From: Clavaria fumosa
Taxonomy: Eukaryota > Basidiomycota > Agaricomycetes > Agaricales > Clavariaceae
DNA length: 64,000 nucleotides
Assembly (NCBI GenBank): GCA_951802425.1
Contig: OX637794.1
Span: 1,612,001 to 1,676,000, forward strand
Direction of reading: 5' to 3'
Position numbers and translations under genes: made by a program. Shown one piece after another: positions 42,204-53,236 of this stretch. The notes beneath the pieces were generated by a model. It made no database searches. It was given only the letters and a program-made list of their open reading frames with translations, and was not told the DNA's origin. The stretch's first letter is position 1. Every line of letters begins with the position of its first letter.

Positions 42204-42680
42204 ATGCTCGCACTCCGAGCTATTCGCACACCCAGGTTACCCGCGCGGCCGCCAGGCTCCCTGAAGCGTGTCTTGCCGGCCTATGTTCGCGCGTACGCCG
42301 ACCAGTCGAATCCACCTGAAGAGGGGGATGCGCCTCAGCCTAAAGACGCGGCTGCGGCATCTGGCACTCCGCGTGCGCCTTTCTCCCCCTCTCGCCGTCT
42401 GTTTTTCCGTTGGTACTGACGGCTGGGTCCACTCCCTTATCCAGCAATGATGCCCAAATCGTCGTGCCAGGCCAACACCGTACTCGTCGGCCTCAACTAC
42501 CTCAAAGACCAGCCGCCCCTCATCGCGCTGCCAGACGAGGAGTACCCAGACTGGTTGTGGGGCATCCTGGAGCCGATGAACTTGCCCGACGATGGGCCTG
42601 GCGGGGAGAAGGAGAGGAGGCGGAGGAGACAGGAGAATAGGCAGCGTATCAAGGACCAGAATTTCATGAAGACGCAATGA
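42204..42680 (+). CDS. MRPL37: Mitochondrial large-subunit ribosomal protein mL54
   Basis: A protein of the mitochondrial ribosome's large subunit (yeast Mrpl37; L37/mL54 family). The ATG at 42204 starts a basic leader (MLALRAIRTPRLPARPPGSL) suited to mitochondrial import. One intron (about 42379-42446) joins GTP to MMPKSSCQANTVLVGLNYL. The core EEYPDWLWGILEPMNLPDDG and the basic end KERRRRRQENRQRIKDQNFM, finishing KTQ, are diagnostic. About 135 residues, as expected. Confidence 0.88.
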
Positions 42681-43816
42681 TCCTGATGATGAGCACGTTT
42701 TCCTTTTCACCTGGATGTCTGTTCCCGCGGTTTCGACGTGGTCGACCAGTTCGCCGCCATCAATCATCTATAAAGCCGGCTCCCATCACCGTGCTTCCCC
42801 ATGGACTGGCGAAACCTCGCGTTGATATCATTCTTCATGTGAAGTGGCATCAGCGAACCCTCCCAGCTGAAATGAGCAACGTGGTATTCCCAACATGAAT
42901 GAAATAAATATAAATAATAAAAGAGGTGTCCGTGAAACATGCGTCACGGTGAGATGCCGCGCGAGACGATGCGACAGCGCGTCAGCCGCGGTCCTTCCAG
43001 CTCTCCTACGGTATTTGCGAACAGATGCTCCACGGAGGACGACGTCGCGTTCGTGTCAACTACGACAACGGGCTGGAGGGGTCTCAGTGAGCTCTCCACA
43101 TCGAGTACGCATGCACCAATGCGGCCAGAATGAACCCATGGCCCGTGTACGCTGTTCCTGCCGTGCACGCGGTCATCTTGCGGTGGTGGCGGCGAGGGGC
43201 GTGTCATCATCATCATCATCATCCTGGTGTGCGCTGCTGCTGGTGGTCGGGGTATCACGGCGGCGGCGCTCCGGCGGCTGGCGGTGGTCGTGGAGGCGGA
43301 AGAAGAAGAGGAAGGGGAGAGGAGTGCGCTGGGACAGAACACGGGTTGAGGGAGGCTTGGCAAGACATGCTTGGGGTGGCTGCGACTCGGGGTCGGCTAG
43401 GTTCGTTTCGTAGGAATGAGGAAGGCCCTACAGGAAGCAAGACGGTAAATGGTGCTCACCCCGTAGTGCAAGCGGAGAGGAGATGGACGGGAACGACGGG
43501 GCATTAGTGCCAGCAATGCAACGTTGAGCGAGTGAATAAAGGAAGAAAAAAGTTGACAAAGAATGTAACTTTTGGCGTAGTCTCAGCTGGAGTTCGTCGA
43601 ATTCAAAGGCATACTCACAAAGAAACTAAAGCAACCAGTGCTTGCGAGTTGGGAAGAGAAAGGAAATGCCACGCAAATCGACCAGCAAGGACACTTCAGT
43701 GAATGTTGGCTGGAACTTAAGCGTTCATCATTGATGGGACTGGATATCTTGGGTAATATATTCCCACAGTCGACACACAGGATTAATTACAAGGAAACGG
43801 GGAACACCATCAATGA
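42681..43816. other. Intergenic region with GC-rich open block, no gene assigned
   Basis: About 1.1 kb. From 42940 to 43500 the DNA is GC-rich and open on both strands for up to 140-170 codons, with a TCA/CAT microsatellite at about 43204-43224. The frames have no ATG in a sensible place or no likeness to known proteins, so I do not call a gene. 43500-43816 is 3' flank of UBE2C. Confidence 0.4.
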
Positions 43817-44733
43817 TCATGCATTGCCATCGTCTCTAGGTTCTCGGTAGTGCTTCAACAGCTGGACTTTGAATTCTGTGCAGGGAACGGGATGAATATA
43901 CTAGTTTCTGTTGCAATTATCAACACAAGCTTACCGCTGGGTGAGTCCCAGAGCGCGGCTGCGTCATGGTTGAGAGGCGATGCGTTGTAAGGTGCTTGCA
44001 GGCGTTACAAGTCTGAGACGGTTCGAGACTGGAAACACATAACGACATACCTCCGAGGAGGGATTGCAAGGATAGAAGGATAGTTTGTACGCTGTACACC
44101 GCCGACCATTTATCCTGTACACCTCCATATGTCATCGTCATCCAGGGGTGGCTAAAATATCCGCACACACCTGCAGGATATCTAAGCAGATAGATCCAGA
44201 TGCTAGGTCCACATTTGGATGGAAACACGGGGAATCAAACTTGATAGTGGGTGCCACGTAAGGGTAATTCGACGGGAAAGATATAGAGATCTTAAACGAC
44301 AGCCCTGCGTAGACCTGCAGACACGCGGTGAGCCAAAGGCATGCGGAAAATAAGCGGAACACGTACCGTGTCGGGGGCACCATCTATTGTACCCACCCAT
44401 TCAAACAAGTTGTGGTCTGTCTTCGGGAATGCAGACTGCGACTATTAATGAGATAAATTGTGCCTTGACAGACAATGTTACTTACTATTCCAGGAGAAGA
44501 AGACATCTTCGGGAGAAAAGTTAGCCTGCAGTTGAAATTTTGTCGCGAGGCAACGTACCATTAAGGCCATTAGTTCGTTACTGAGACTGGAGGAGGGGTA
44601 AGTGGTTGAAAAGGTGTTTCGTTTCGGAGACAAACCGTTTAATGACGCTGCCTGCGATATCAGGGAGCACTCCTGTGACCGCGAATTTTGGAGAACTGCG
44701 CGGAGGAACCAGCGAGGAAGTGAGTTGTTCCAT
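43817..44733 (-). CDS. Ubiquitin-conjugating enzyme E2 C (UBE2C/UbcH10 type)
   Basis: UBE2C works with the anaphase-promoting complex to start ubiquitin chains on cyclins and securin. The ATG at 44733 starts [19 protein letters not shown], then GSVIKR joined by a 49-bp intron to LSNELMALM, then MSSSPGI and [19 protein letters not shown]. The UBC fold continues with [27 protein letters not shown] and the catalytic cysteine in GSICLDILQ, then [20 protein letters not shown] and [17 protein letters not shown]. The last exon reads [19 protein letters not shown] and ends at 43817. The LMALM-GISAFP spacing is specific for UBE2C. About six introns. The segment just after LLG is spliced in a way I infer (APYNASPLN). 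Confidence 0.88.
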
Positions 44734-45155
44734 TGCCTGGCGTGGAGTGAACGGGTTAAACAAGCGCGGACCCCGCGTGGCGTTTTCTCGCGCGAAAGTT
44801 GAATTTGAACCGTCACGTGTCACGCGAGTCACTGTCACTGTGGCTGTGAATAGCACGTGACTTAAGCACGTGGTACTTTCCCCTCCTGGCCCTATCAATG
44901 TATATATATAATTACTTAACGTTTTCGTAACGACGACACCGGAAAGAGTTTGCGAGAAATAGCCATACGGAATCAGGGTTGGTTGAAGGAGATCCAGGAA
45001 TAGAGGCTTTGTGCAGCGTTATTCTTAGTCAATTCCCATTACTACGGCTAATTCCCACGCCTAGAATTGACGACGCACACAGCAGTTTCGAGGCTGCTGA
45101 TACACCATCTGTTTGCCTTGGGCGAAAGTCCTCCTCCCCCTTCCCCCTCTCTACC
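44734..45155. promoter_or_regulatory. Bidirectional promoter region, UBE2C / EDE1
   Basis: 422 bp between opposite start codons. It contains three CACGTG E-boxes (44814-44819, 44854-44859, 44867-44872), a near-palindromic CTCGCGCGAAA (about 44787-44797) resembling E2F/SBF-type cell-cycle sites 50 bp upstream of the UBE2C ATG, and a TATATATATA run (44901-44910). Cell-cycle control of UBE2C would make sense; binding is inferred. Confidence 0.55.
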
Positions 45156-48100
45156 ATGGCCGGAAATTTTACTCCATCACAAGCAGAAATTAGTTTCACC
45201 AATGCCGTCTTTGCCCGGTCGGACCCCAACAATCGCGGGATGTTGACTCGCGATGTCGCTGCTCGGCTCATGAACGGGAGCAAACTGCCGACACACGTCC
45301 TCAGTGAAATCTGGCTTCTGGCTGACGGGGACCAGAACGGCTGGTTGACCAAGAAGAGCTTTTCTATCGTCCTTCGTCTCATGGGTCACGCCCAGAGAGG
45401 CGCAAGCATTTCTGAGGCTTTGCTCAGCAAACGTATGTCCTGTCTTCCGTTCTTCCACACATCGTGCGAGCTGAGAACAATTGTCATCAGCTGGAGCTCT
45501 GCCAGTGCTTGAAGGCGTCTCACTTCCAGTCGTACAACACAACACTGGCTCGTCATTGCCTAATTTGACGCTGACTCAGGTCCCACCTATTACCGAGCAG
45601 GACAGATTGAAATCCCAGCGTTTCTTTGCCCAGTGCTCGCCTGTGAATGGTCTCCTGAGCGGTGAGCTGCTCATTCGAAACAACCCTTCTGTTGCTGTGT
45701 CCCAACTCACACGTCTCAAGGGGACAAAGCCCGGGATGTCTTCTTCAAGTCTCAGCTTCCGGTAGAAGTCCTGGGTCGGATCTGGTATGCACTTCTTCCT
45801 TGTTTCCAGCGCTCACACCAAGTTTTCATCCATTCAACGTCAGGGACCTCGCCGATACGCAGAACCGGGGCGCCCTCGACGTGACCGACTTCACCATCGG
45901 CATGCATTTCATCCGAGCAATGATGAATCTCCAAATCCGTTCCATACCATCCACCCTCCCTCCAGGACTCTACGAACAAGCAGGAGGCTCACCCAAACCA
46001 GCCGTATCGTCATTCTCCCAATTCTTGTCACCTTCTTTGCCCCCTCGCGGTCCACTCGTATCGCAGATCTCGGGATCCGCCCCTCCTGTAACTGCAGCCG
46101 CCACTGGCCCACGACTCCCTGCAAGGCCTCAGTCGAATCTTTTAGGTGCTGACGTCAGACAGACTCCACCGTTCCGAACGCTAGTATGGGATGTAAGCAC
46201 TGCGGAAAAAGCCAGTGCGGATCAGCACTTTGACCAGCTCGATCCCGACAATCAAGGCTACTTGACAGCTCAGGCAGTCTATCCATTCTTTCTCCTTTCA
46301 CGCCTGGACCCAGGGACTCTAGTCAGAGTCTGGTGCGTTCTGCCTCTTTCTCTAGCTCCGCTCATCACATCCAACCCCTCGTAGGGAACTTATTGACACC
46401 AACAATGGGAAGATCACGCGGGATTACTTCGCCGTAGGGATGCACCTCATTCAAGGCAAGCTTGCAGGCCGGGAGATTCCCGACACCCTACCTTCGACAC
46501 TTGTGCCCCCCGCCAACCGAATCGCTACAAGCCGCAACGGTCCTGCAAACGACCCTTTCAACGTCACAACAAGCCCATTCGCCGCGCTGTCCAATCCAGC
46601 TCCAGAATCCAGGGATCTGCTGTGGGACACGCCACCCAGCTCGCCATTCCAGTCTTCGTCATTCCAACTGCCACCAGTAACGCTACAACCTCAGGCAACC
46701 GGCCCCTCGCGCTCTAATTCATACCCCACGACTGCCTCTCCAACAAGCAACAGATTCGAGCCTGTCACGTCCTCCTTCGGCTCAACCGGTACGTAGTTCT
46801 CGCAGTACGAGGTTTCCATGTGTTCTCACGCACGAAACGTGATTCAGCGTTACCCAAAAACTTACTCGAAGATGACGAGGATTACAGCCACAAGCTCTCT
46901 CAGTTGAGCGAGCAGTCGACCGGCATTGGAAACACTCAGAACCAGCTGAACTCGACGACCCGTTCGCTTGAGACCGTCAAGGCTGAGCGCGCAGCCTTGG
47001 AAACGAAGCTCGCGAACCAGGCCGCCCAACTGTCTGCTCTGCAGACACAGCTGTTCTCTGCCAAGGCGGCGTATGAGACGGAGACGACGCTGCTGACGAC
47101 GCTGCAAGGACGCGCGACCTCGCAGACGGCAGACCTGCAGAAGACGAGGGAAAGTCTGATCACCGCAGAAAGTGACCTGAGCGCGCTGCGCGTCGAGAAG
47201 GCGGAAGTTGGGGGGATGCTTCTCAGGGACAAGGAGGATGTGAGGGACCTGCATCGTAAAATGGCAGAGCTTGGGCAGGAGACGGAGGCCCTCAAGGCTG
47301 AGGTTGAAAAGTTGAAGAAACATGCGAAGCAGCAGAAGGGTCTATTGGCGATCGCCAGGAAACAATTGAGCTCCAAGGAGGCGGAGAAGGCAAGAATGGA
47401 GCAAGAGTTGCAAGAAGCGAAGGAGGAGGTCGCGCTAGTCATCAAAGAGAAGGAGAATGCCGAATCTGAGGCTGCCATAGATTCCTCGCCGAACTATATG
47501 CCAGGCGCGTTCAACATGCCGGAGCCAACGCGAACTGATTCGTTAATTCTCGCCGCTTCTCTACCACTTCCCACCACTCCTGAGCCCCGCAACAGCGATC
47601 CACCCCCTGGGAAGAGTAGCAATCCGTTTGACAAAATCACACGGTCGTCAACTCCATCCCGCTCCCAATCGTCCTTCACGCCTTTCGATGACTTCTTCAG
47701 CCCCGGTAGCTCGCAGAACGGCGCCGCGGAGAGCGGCGAGCCTGCCAGCCCAGCCACGCATGATCCGTTTTGGTTGCAAGAGGCTGACCCCGCCAGTCTT
47801 GGACAAAATGCGGCTCCATCATTAGCCAGGCCCGCGCCTCCCACTTCTGCCACTGTTCTTTCCTCGCCGCAGAACGACCTTGCCGTTTTGGAGAAGAAAG
47901 AGGAGGTATCTACCGCTGTGTCCCAAGTGCCTAAGGACTCCCTACCTGCGAGACAGGGAACCATTGAGGAGGCTGCTCAGAAATTTCCCGACTTGGATGC
48001 AATCCCGACCGAATTCGCCTCTGCCAGTGCTACGGAAGTTTCTCCGACAGGACCTATTGTCCCTCGTACAGAGGACAGTCCACTCATGTCTAGAATTCAA

Positions 48101-49371
48101 GAGTTAGATGTGGACATAAGTGATAGTGACAGTCATGATGATGGCCCCACACGATCAGGCGCCGTGGGATCTGGCGAGGTCAAGAGGGAGACTTCACCTG
48201 TCGACGACAAGGCTGCCCCGGAATCTAACGTGTTTCAACTCTCCGATGAGCCGAAATCTGATATTTCCAATGCTGTCACACAACTCCCGGTGCCTACTTC
48301 TATTGTGGATGATGCATTCAGCCAAGTCTACTCAATCCCCCCTATGAAGCCCGAACTTTTCACCGTTGAAACTGGCCCTAAATTAGGCGAGCCATCTGCC
48401 ACTGCCTTGCCCTTCATACCCTCTGCGGGGGTGGATGTCTTCGACGAGGCCCTGGGGAAGTTGCCTCCAAGCGGACGCCCGACGAATCAAATTAGTTTCG
48501 AAACTGCCTTTGAAGATAACTTCGATTTTGGGCCGAATTTCGGGACCAATCAAACCCAGCCTTCGTCTGACATTATAGTCGCTCCCGCTGCTCCTGCTGC
48601 TGCGAATGGTAACGCGTTTGCAGATGATTTAGCCTTTTTCATCCCACAGACGACGAATGGCACGTCGACCCTATTGGACCTGAGAAACACATCACCTGCC
48701 AAGCAAAAAACCTTTTCCGACTTTTTTGAACCTATTGCTGAGTCGTCAACTTCACACGCGAAGGACGCGCAGGTTGTCATGGGTGTTGCTACTGAGGTGC
48801 CGCCTTTGCCAGTCCTGGAATCCAGTGCAAAATCCCAAGACAAGACTGAGGAAAGACCCGACGAAAGAGTGGAGAGGGTCGAGGAACCTGCTTCCCCTCC
48901 AGCATCGCCGCAGCCCACAGCGTATACCTCCAGCGCTCCCCACTCGCCTGACTCGGCGAGAAGCACGATTCTCTCCCGCCGGAAAACGATGTCGACGCCG
49001 ACTGAAGGTAGGAAGTCCCGTCCATCTACTGCGTCGGGCAAGGAAACGAGCACACAACCCGAGAAGACCGGTCTGAAATTGGGCGTACGTGATATCTTAA
49101 GCACATTTCTTCCTGAAGCATCTCAAGTTCTTAGTTTGGTTTTCAGTTGAGACTCTTTGGGAAGAAGAGAAAGGATACTAAGGAGCGACCGCAATCTCAG
49201 TGGGTTTCACCGCCTCCAGAATTGCCACCTTCATCACCAGACGACGTCCCGCCTGTGAAGCAGCTATGTAACATGGGATTCCCCCGCGAACTGGTCATCG
49301 CTACGCTGGAAGAACACTCTTATAACGTTGAACGAGCCTTGAATGTTTTGTTATCTCAGGCCCCTACTTGA
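45156..49371 (+). CDS. EDE1: Ede1/Eps15-like endocytic scaffold (EH domains, coiled coil, UBA)
   Basis: An early-arriving scaffold of clathrin-mediated endocytosis at the plasma membrane. The ATG at 45156 begins MAGNFTPSQAEISFTNAVFA, and the first EH domain includes PTHVLSEIWLLADGDQNGWL. A second EH domain spans short exons around 45590-45930 (RLKSQRFFAQCSP, RSIPSTLPPGLYEQ). The third has FDQLDPDNQGYLTAQAVYPF and ITRDYFAVGMHLIQGKL. The long exon 46820-49150 starts with a coiled coil (about 46870-47480), then a disordered stretch with NPF (in SSNPFDKIT) and DPFW motifs, which bind EH and adaptor domains. After a short intron the C-terminus has a UBA domain, KQLCNMGFPRELVIATLEEH, ending LLSQAPT at 49371. 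Confidence 0.92.
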
Positions 49372-49533
49372 AGGTATTCGGTTGTCTTAGTCCGTAGACG
49401 ACGGCGTCATGTACTCTATTCCCCTCTGGTATAATCCGTATGCGCTTTTTATCCCTTATGCTTCTGAGTGACGCCAGGGTGGAGCTTGTGTTCACCTATT
49501 AGCAGAGTCACCTATTTTTGTTCACCCTTGAAA

Positions 49534-52500
49534 ATGCGCGGTCACGGCCCCATCTCGGCTCGAAAAATCTGTCTGCCAAGGTATCTTGCTCTCCAACGTG
49601 CATTACCACTCAGGCATTTGACGACGCAAACGCCGAACGGTCATTCGGACGCAGACTTGTCGGAGGCATGGCTGTTTGTTGACTCCGTCCTTCCAGTTCG
49701 CGTCGCGAGATGGGAGTTCGTGTCAACTCCCTCATTGACGGAAGAACGATGTATTAACGCACAGACCCATACAGTCTCCGACACTACGTCGGGGCCATTA
49801 GGGAGGAAACCCTCCTCGATAGATTGCAAACCCAGCTTTCTACCGTCAAGACCCACAATTTCAACATCCTGGCCCTCGAACCACACTATAAAGATGGTGG
49901 TGTATTCGTCAAGTTCCAGTACAGCGCTAGAAACAAGGACGAGGCCCTGGCCGCTATTGAGAACGATTTACGGGAAGAGATCGCAATGCAGGCTGGGCCT
50001 CCCTCCTGGATGGGACTCGGAGGAGGCAACGTCTGGCTCGTGAAAGGGAAACCGTGGCGCGAGGTAGGTGTACTTGCAAGCCTCGCGCGTACTGTATCCC
50101 AAATTGACCAAAGGAATCACGATGTTGAAAGGACATGAACCGCTTTGCCTCACCGCTTCTCAAGCTCTCCTTTGATGGTCCTGACATTCCTTCCGAGGAG
50201 GCCCTTTATGCTCTGTTCCGCCCGTACGGTCCCATAAGTAACATCGCCCCCTACCCCCCTGCTCCCGTTCCTGCCCCTGCAGGTGTGCTGCGTTCAACCA
50301 TAATTTCATTCTATCGCCTGCGCTCTGCGACCATCGCCCGAAACGTTGCACACAGCTTACCGTGGTCCGCAAGTACTCGCATCACGACTGCCTATGAGAA
50401 GCCATTAGAAGCACATGCCATCAGAAACTGGTTGTCCTCTCATCCCAAAATTGTCCTGCCTGTCATTGTCTTTCTGTTTGGGACGTTAACATATGCGGTA
50501 CCTTTGAGGCCTTTATCACTCATGCTATGTCTGATCTGAATGACAGATCTTCGATCCCATAAGATCGTTTATGGTGCAAGCTAAAGTGATGGATTGGTTT
50601 GACTATCGAGGTGCATTTTGGTTTTAATGTTAATAGGACCGTAACACCCAACTCCCGAACCAGAATTCAAGGTTTGGAAATGGCTCCGCGCTCAAACGTT
50701 CGACAGATTATCCACCCCCAGCGCGACCCCTGACTTGGGTTACGTGGGTAGCGAGGAGAACTCGTGGAAGGAACGCAAAGACGCCCAGTTTGCTTTGCGC
50801 TCCTATCTGTCAGACATGCCAAGTATGCAGCCCTCCAAGGAGTATGAGTTATTTGTTCTTACCTACTACTTTTCACTAGCCACTGTGGCGTTTGTATATG
50901 GCCCACAAGGCAGCGGTAAATCTCGCATGGTAGCGGAGATATTGAGAGACCTGGATCGGTGCGCAATTCACCACAAACCTAGTCGTTGACTGAAGTCAGA
51001 ATTTGGTACAGAAAGCCTCTGTTCATTGACTGCACGGAGCTCGTTCGCGCCTCTACGGACGCAGACATTGTCGCGAGGCTTGCACGCCAAACCGGTTACT
51101 GGCCTGTATTCACCTTCCTAAACTCGATGAACACGTTGATCGACGTGGCGAGTGTCGGATTGATTGGCCAGAAAGGTGCGTAATTGATTTTTGCTGCCTC
51201 CACGTCCCAATCATTAATGTTAAACCTAGCGGGGCTGAGTTCGTCACTTGAAGACCAGCTAAAGCAGGTGCTAGAGGTTGTTGGGCGCGGTTTACAGTCA
51301 ACATCTCAGGCAAGGCGTGTAGCCAAGCAGCGCACGATCAAACGAAGCGAGCACATCGAGGAGAGCAAGGCAGAAAAGGAGAGACGAAGGCAGCGTATCA
51401 AACGGGGGGCCTGGCATGACGGTAGACTGGACTGCGTCGCTGGAAACGGTGTAATGTCTGAGCTAGGGGTTGGGGACGAGCTACTTGAAGAGGAAGACAC
51501 GTATAAAGAGGAAGCTGAGAAAGTAGCGTTGCTACAACTGGAGGAAGCGAGGGATCGGGAGAGGAAGAGACGTAATGCAGAAGAGGACCAAGCTATCGAG
51601 AGCTTGCCGATTGTGATGATTAGGAATTTTGGTGCAAGAGGTGGGGCGAATGCTGCCCGGGTCCTTGACGTACTAGCGCAATGGGGGGCTGGGCTCGCTG
51701 AGAACAAGGTTAGCGGCTGTTCTGTGGCTGGGCTTTTTATTGACCGTGATATTGCAGATTGCACACGTTGTTGTCATTAGTGAAAGTCGTGAAAATACCA
51801 AACGGGTCGCGAAAGGTAGTGCCCCTTCCTTGCTGTGTGGTGCCGCTCATGACTAACAATGCAATTTACAATGTGATTTTCGTGGATAGCACTTCCAACG
51901 AAAGCACTGAATAGCATCGTGCTATCTGATGCTGACCCTGACAGTGCACTCTCCTTCATCGGACAGAAAGTGCGAGACGCAGGTCTAGATGTCAAGTTCA
52001 CGTCCTCGGAGACCGCAGCCGTGCGGAAGCTAGGCGGTCGGGTTGCTGACCTCGATAGTGTAAGTATCATCCCCCTCGTCTACATCAATCTCATGCCCTG
52101 CATCCCAGCTCGTTCACAAACTGCGAGGCGGCCAGCCTGTTGAAGAAGCCGTGGCTGACATCATCAATCGTGGTGTCGGAGAACTGCGGAAGAACGCATT
52201 TGGTGACGATGCGGAAGAAGCGAAATCCCTTCCTTGGACAAAGGAACAGGTATGGACTGTACTCAAACGGTTGTCAAAGGAGAGCGAGGCAAGTGCAATG
52301 CTTCCTTACTAAAGCGGGCAAAAATCTTATTTCCAACCGGCTAGATCTCGTACCACGACGTCCTGCTGAACTTCCCGTTCAAAGGTGACGAAGCTCCGTT
52401 GAAGAGCATGGAGCATGCGGAACTGATCATAATTGGCGCGCCTACTGGTGATTTTATTAATGTGAACTCTTACGATTATGCTCAAGCACCAGACAGGTTA

Positions 52501-52913
52501 TGCGTTAACAATACGACCTGGCAAGCCGATGTATCAATATGTATTCAAACATCTCGTAGAAGGTAGGTCTTCCGCCTTTCCTGATAAAGTTAACTGTATG
52601 CAATTTGCCTTTTCTAGACCGTGTCTTCCAGGCAACACAAGATATCCTGTTTAACGAGAAGGTCATTTCGAGCTCAGAGAGCACCGTGCGTGCGAGCGAA
52701 GAGGAGTTGGACAAACTGAAGGCACTCGGTCTAGAGCCACTGCCTTGGTGGTCTCGGCTGTTTGGCCGAAGGAACGCTGCACATGCCAGAGCCAGATATC
52801 TACTTGAGAAGATGCTAGCTGCTGAGATGAAAATCGAAGCATTGGAGCGAAAGAACAGTGAACTGAAGAAAGTTTTGATGAAGGAATGGCATAGTCGACA
52901 CGCTGATCGCTGA
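49534..52913 (+). CDS. YME2: Yme2-like mitochondrial inner-membrane protein (RNA12 family)
   Basis: Yme2 is an inner-membrane protein that affects mitochondrial DNA structure and escape. The chosen ATG at 49534 gives a basic leader (MRGHGPISARKICLPRYLAL). The N-terminal part has TVKTHNFNILALEPHYKDGG. An RRM-like fold follows with RFASPLLKLSFDGPDIPSEE and ALFRPYGPISNI, then a single membrane helix IVLPVIVFLFGTLTY (about 50450). The AAA-like domain has the Walker A TVAFVYGPQGSGKSRMVAEI and LFIDCTELVRASTDADIVAR, and a charged helical insert near 51330-51600. The C-terminal exon carries FRLFGRR-like basic residues and a coiled coil, ending EWHSRHADR. About ten introns. Confidence 0.88.
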
Positions 52914-53236
52914 CAGAATATTTACAATTATTTTACTATTTCAATGCTCTCCCACCTCGCAATAAATCAGAAGTGCACCTTTTTTATGGCACTCCAAGGT
53001 CCAGGATTAGGTCTCTCGCTTGTACAGTCTCATCAAAATGTGGCAGGCCCCCCTAGTTGCACCACAATCAGTTCAGAGCAGAGGCGTCCCCACATACAGG
53101 TGCCAGGGGCAGCTGAGTCGCGACCACGTGATCTTTTAGCCCTGTCCCGTGACCGCGACTTGGTCTCGTGACAAATCCCGTGATCTGAGAGGGAATGATC
53201 ACGGGATGCACCATTCCCACCTCAACGTCACATAAA
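52914..53236. promoter_or_regulatory. Yme2 / TRAPPC13 intergenic region with inverted repeat
   Basis: 323 bp. It contains several CGTGAT/CGTGAC motifs between 53125 and 53206, one CACGTG at 53125-53130, and a perfect hairpin at 53175-53207. No gene seen. Confidence 0.5.
53175..53207. repeat. Perfect 11-bp inverted repeat with 11-nt loop
   Basis: ATCCCGTGATC at 53175-53185 is mirrored by GATCACGGGAT at 53197-53207, 30 bp upstream of the TRAPPC13 start codon. Confidence 0.85.

Noticed and set aside
43200..43225. CAT/TCA repeats as a CRISPR-like or satellite array
   Set aside because: Simple trinucleotide microsatellite without spacers; the organism is a eukaryote.
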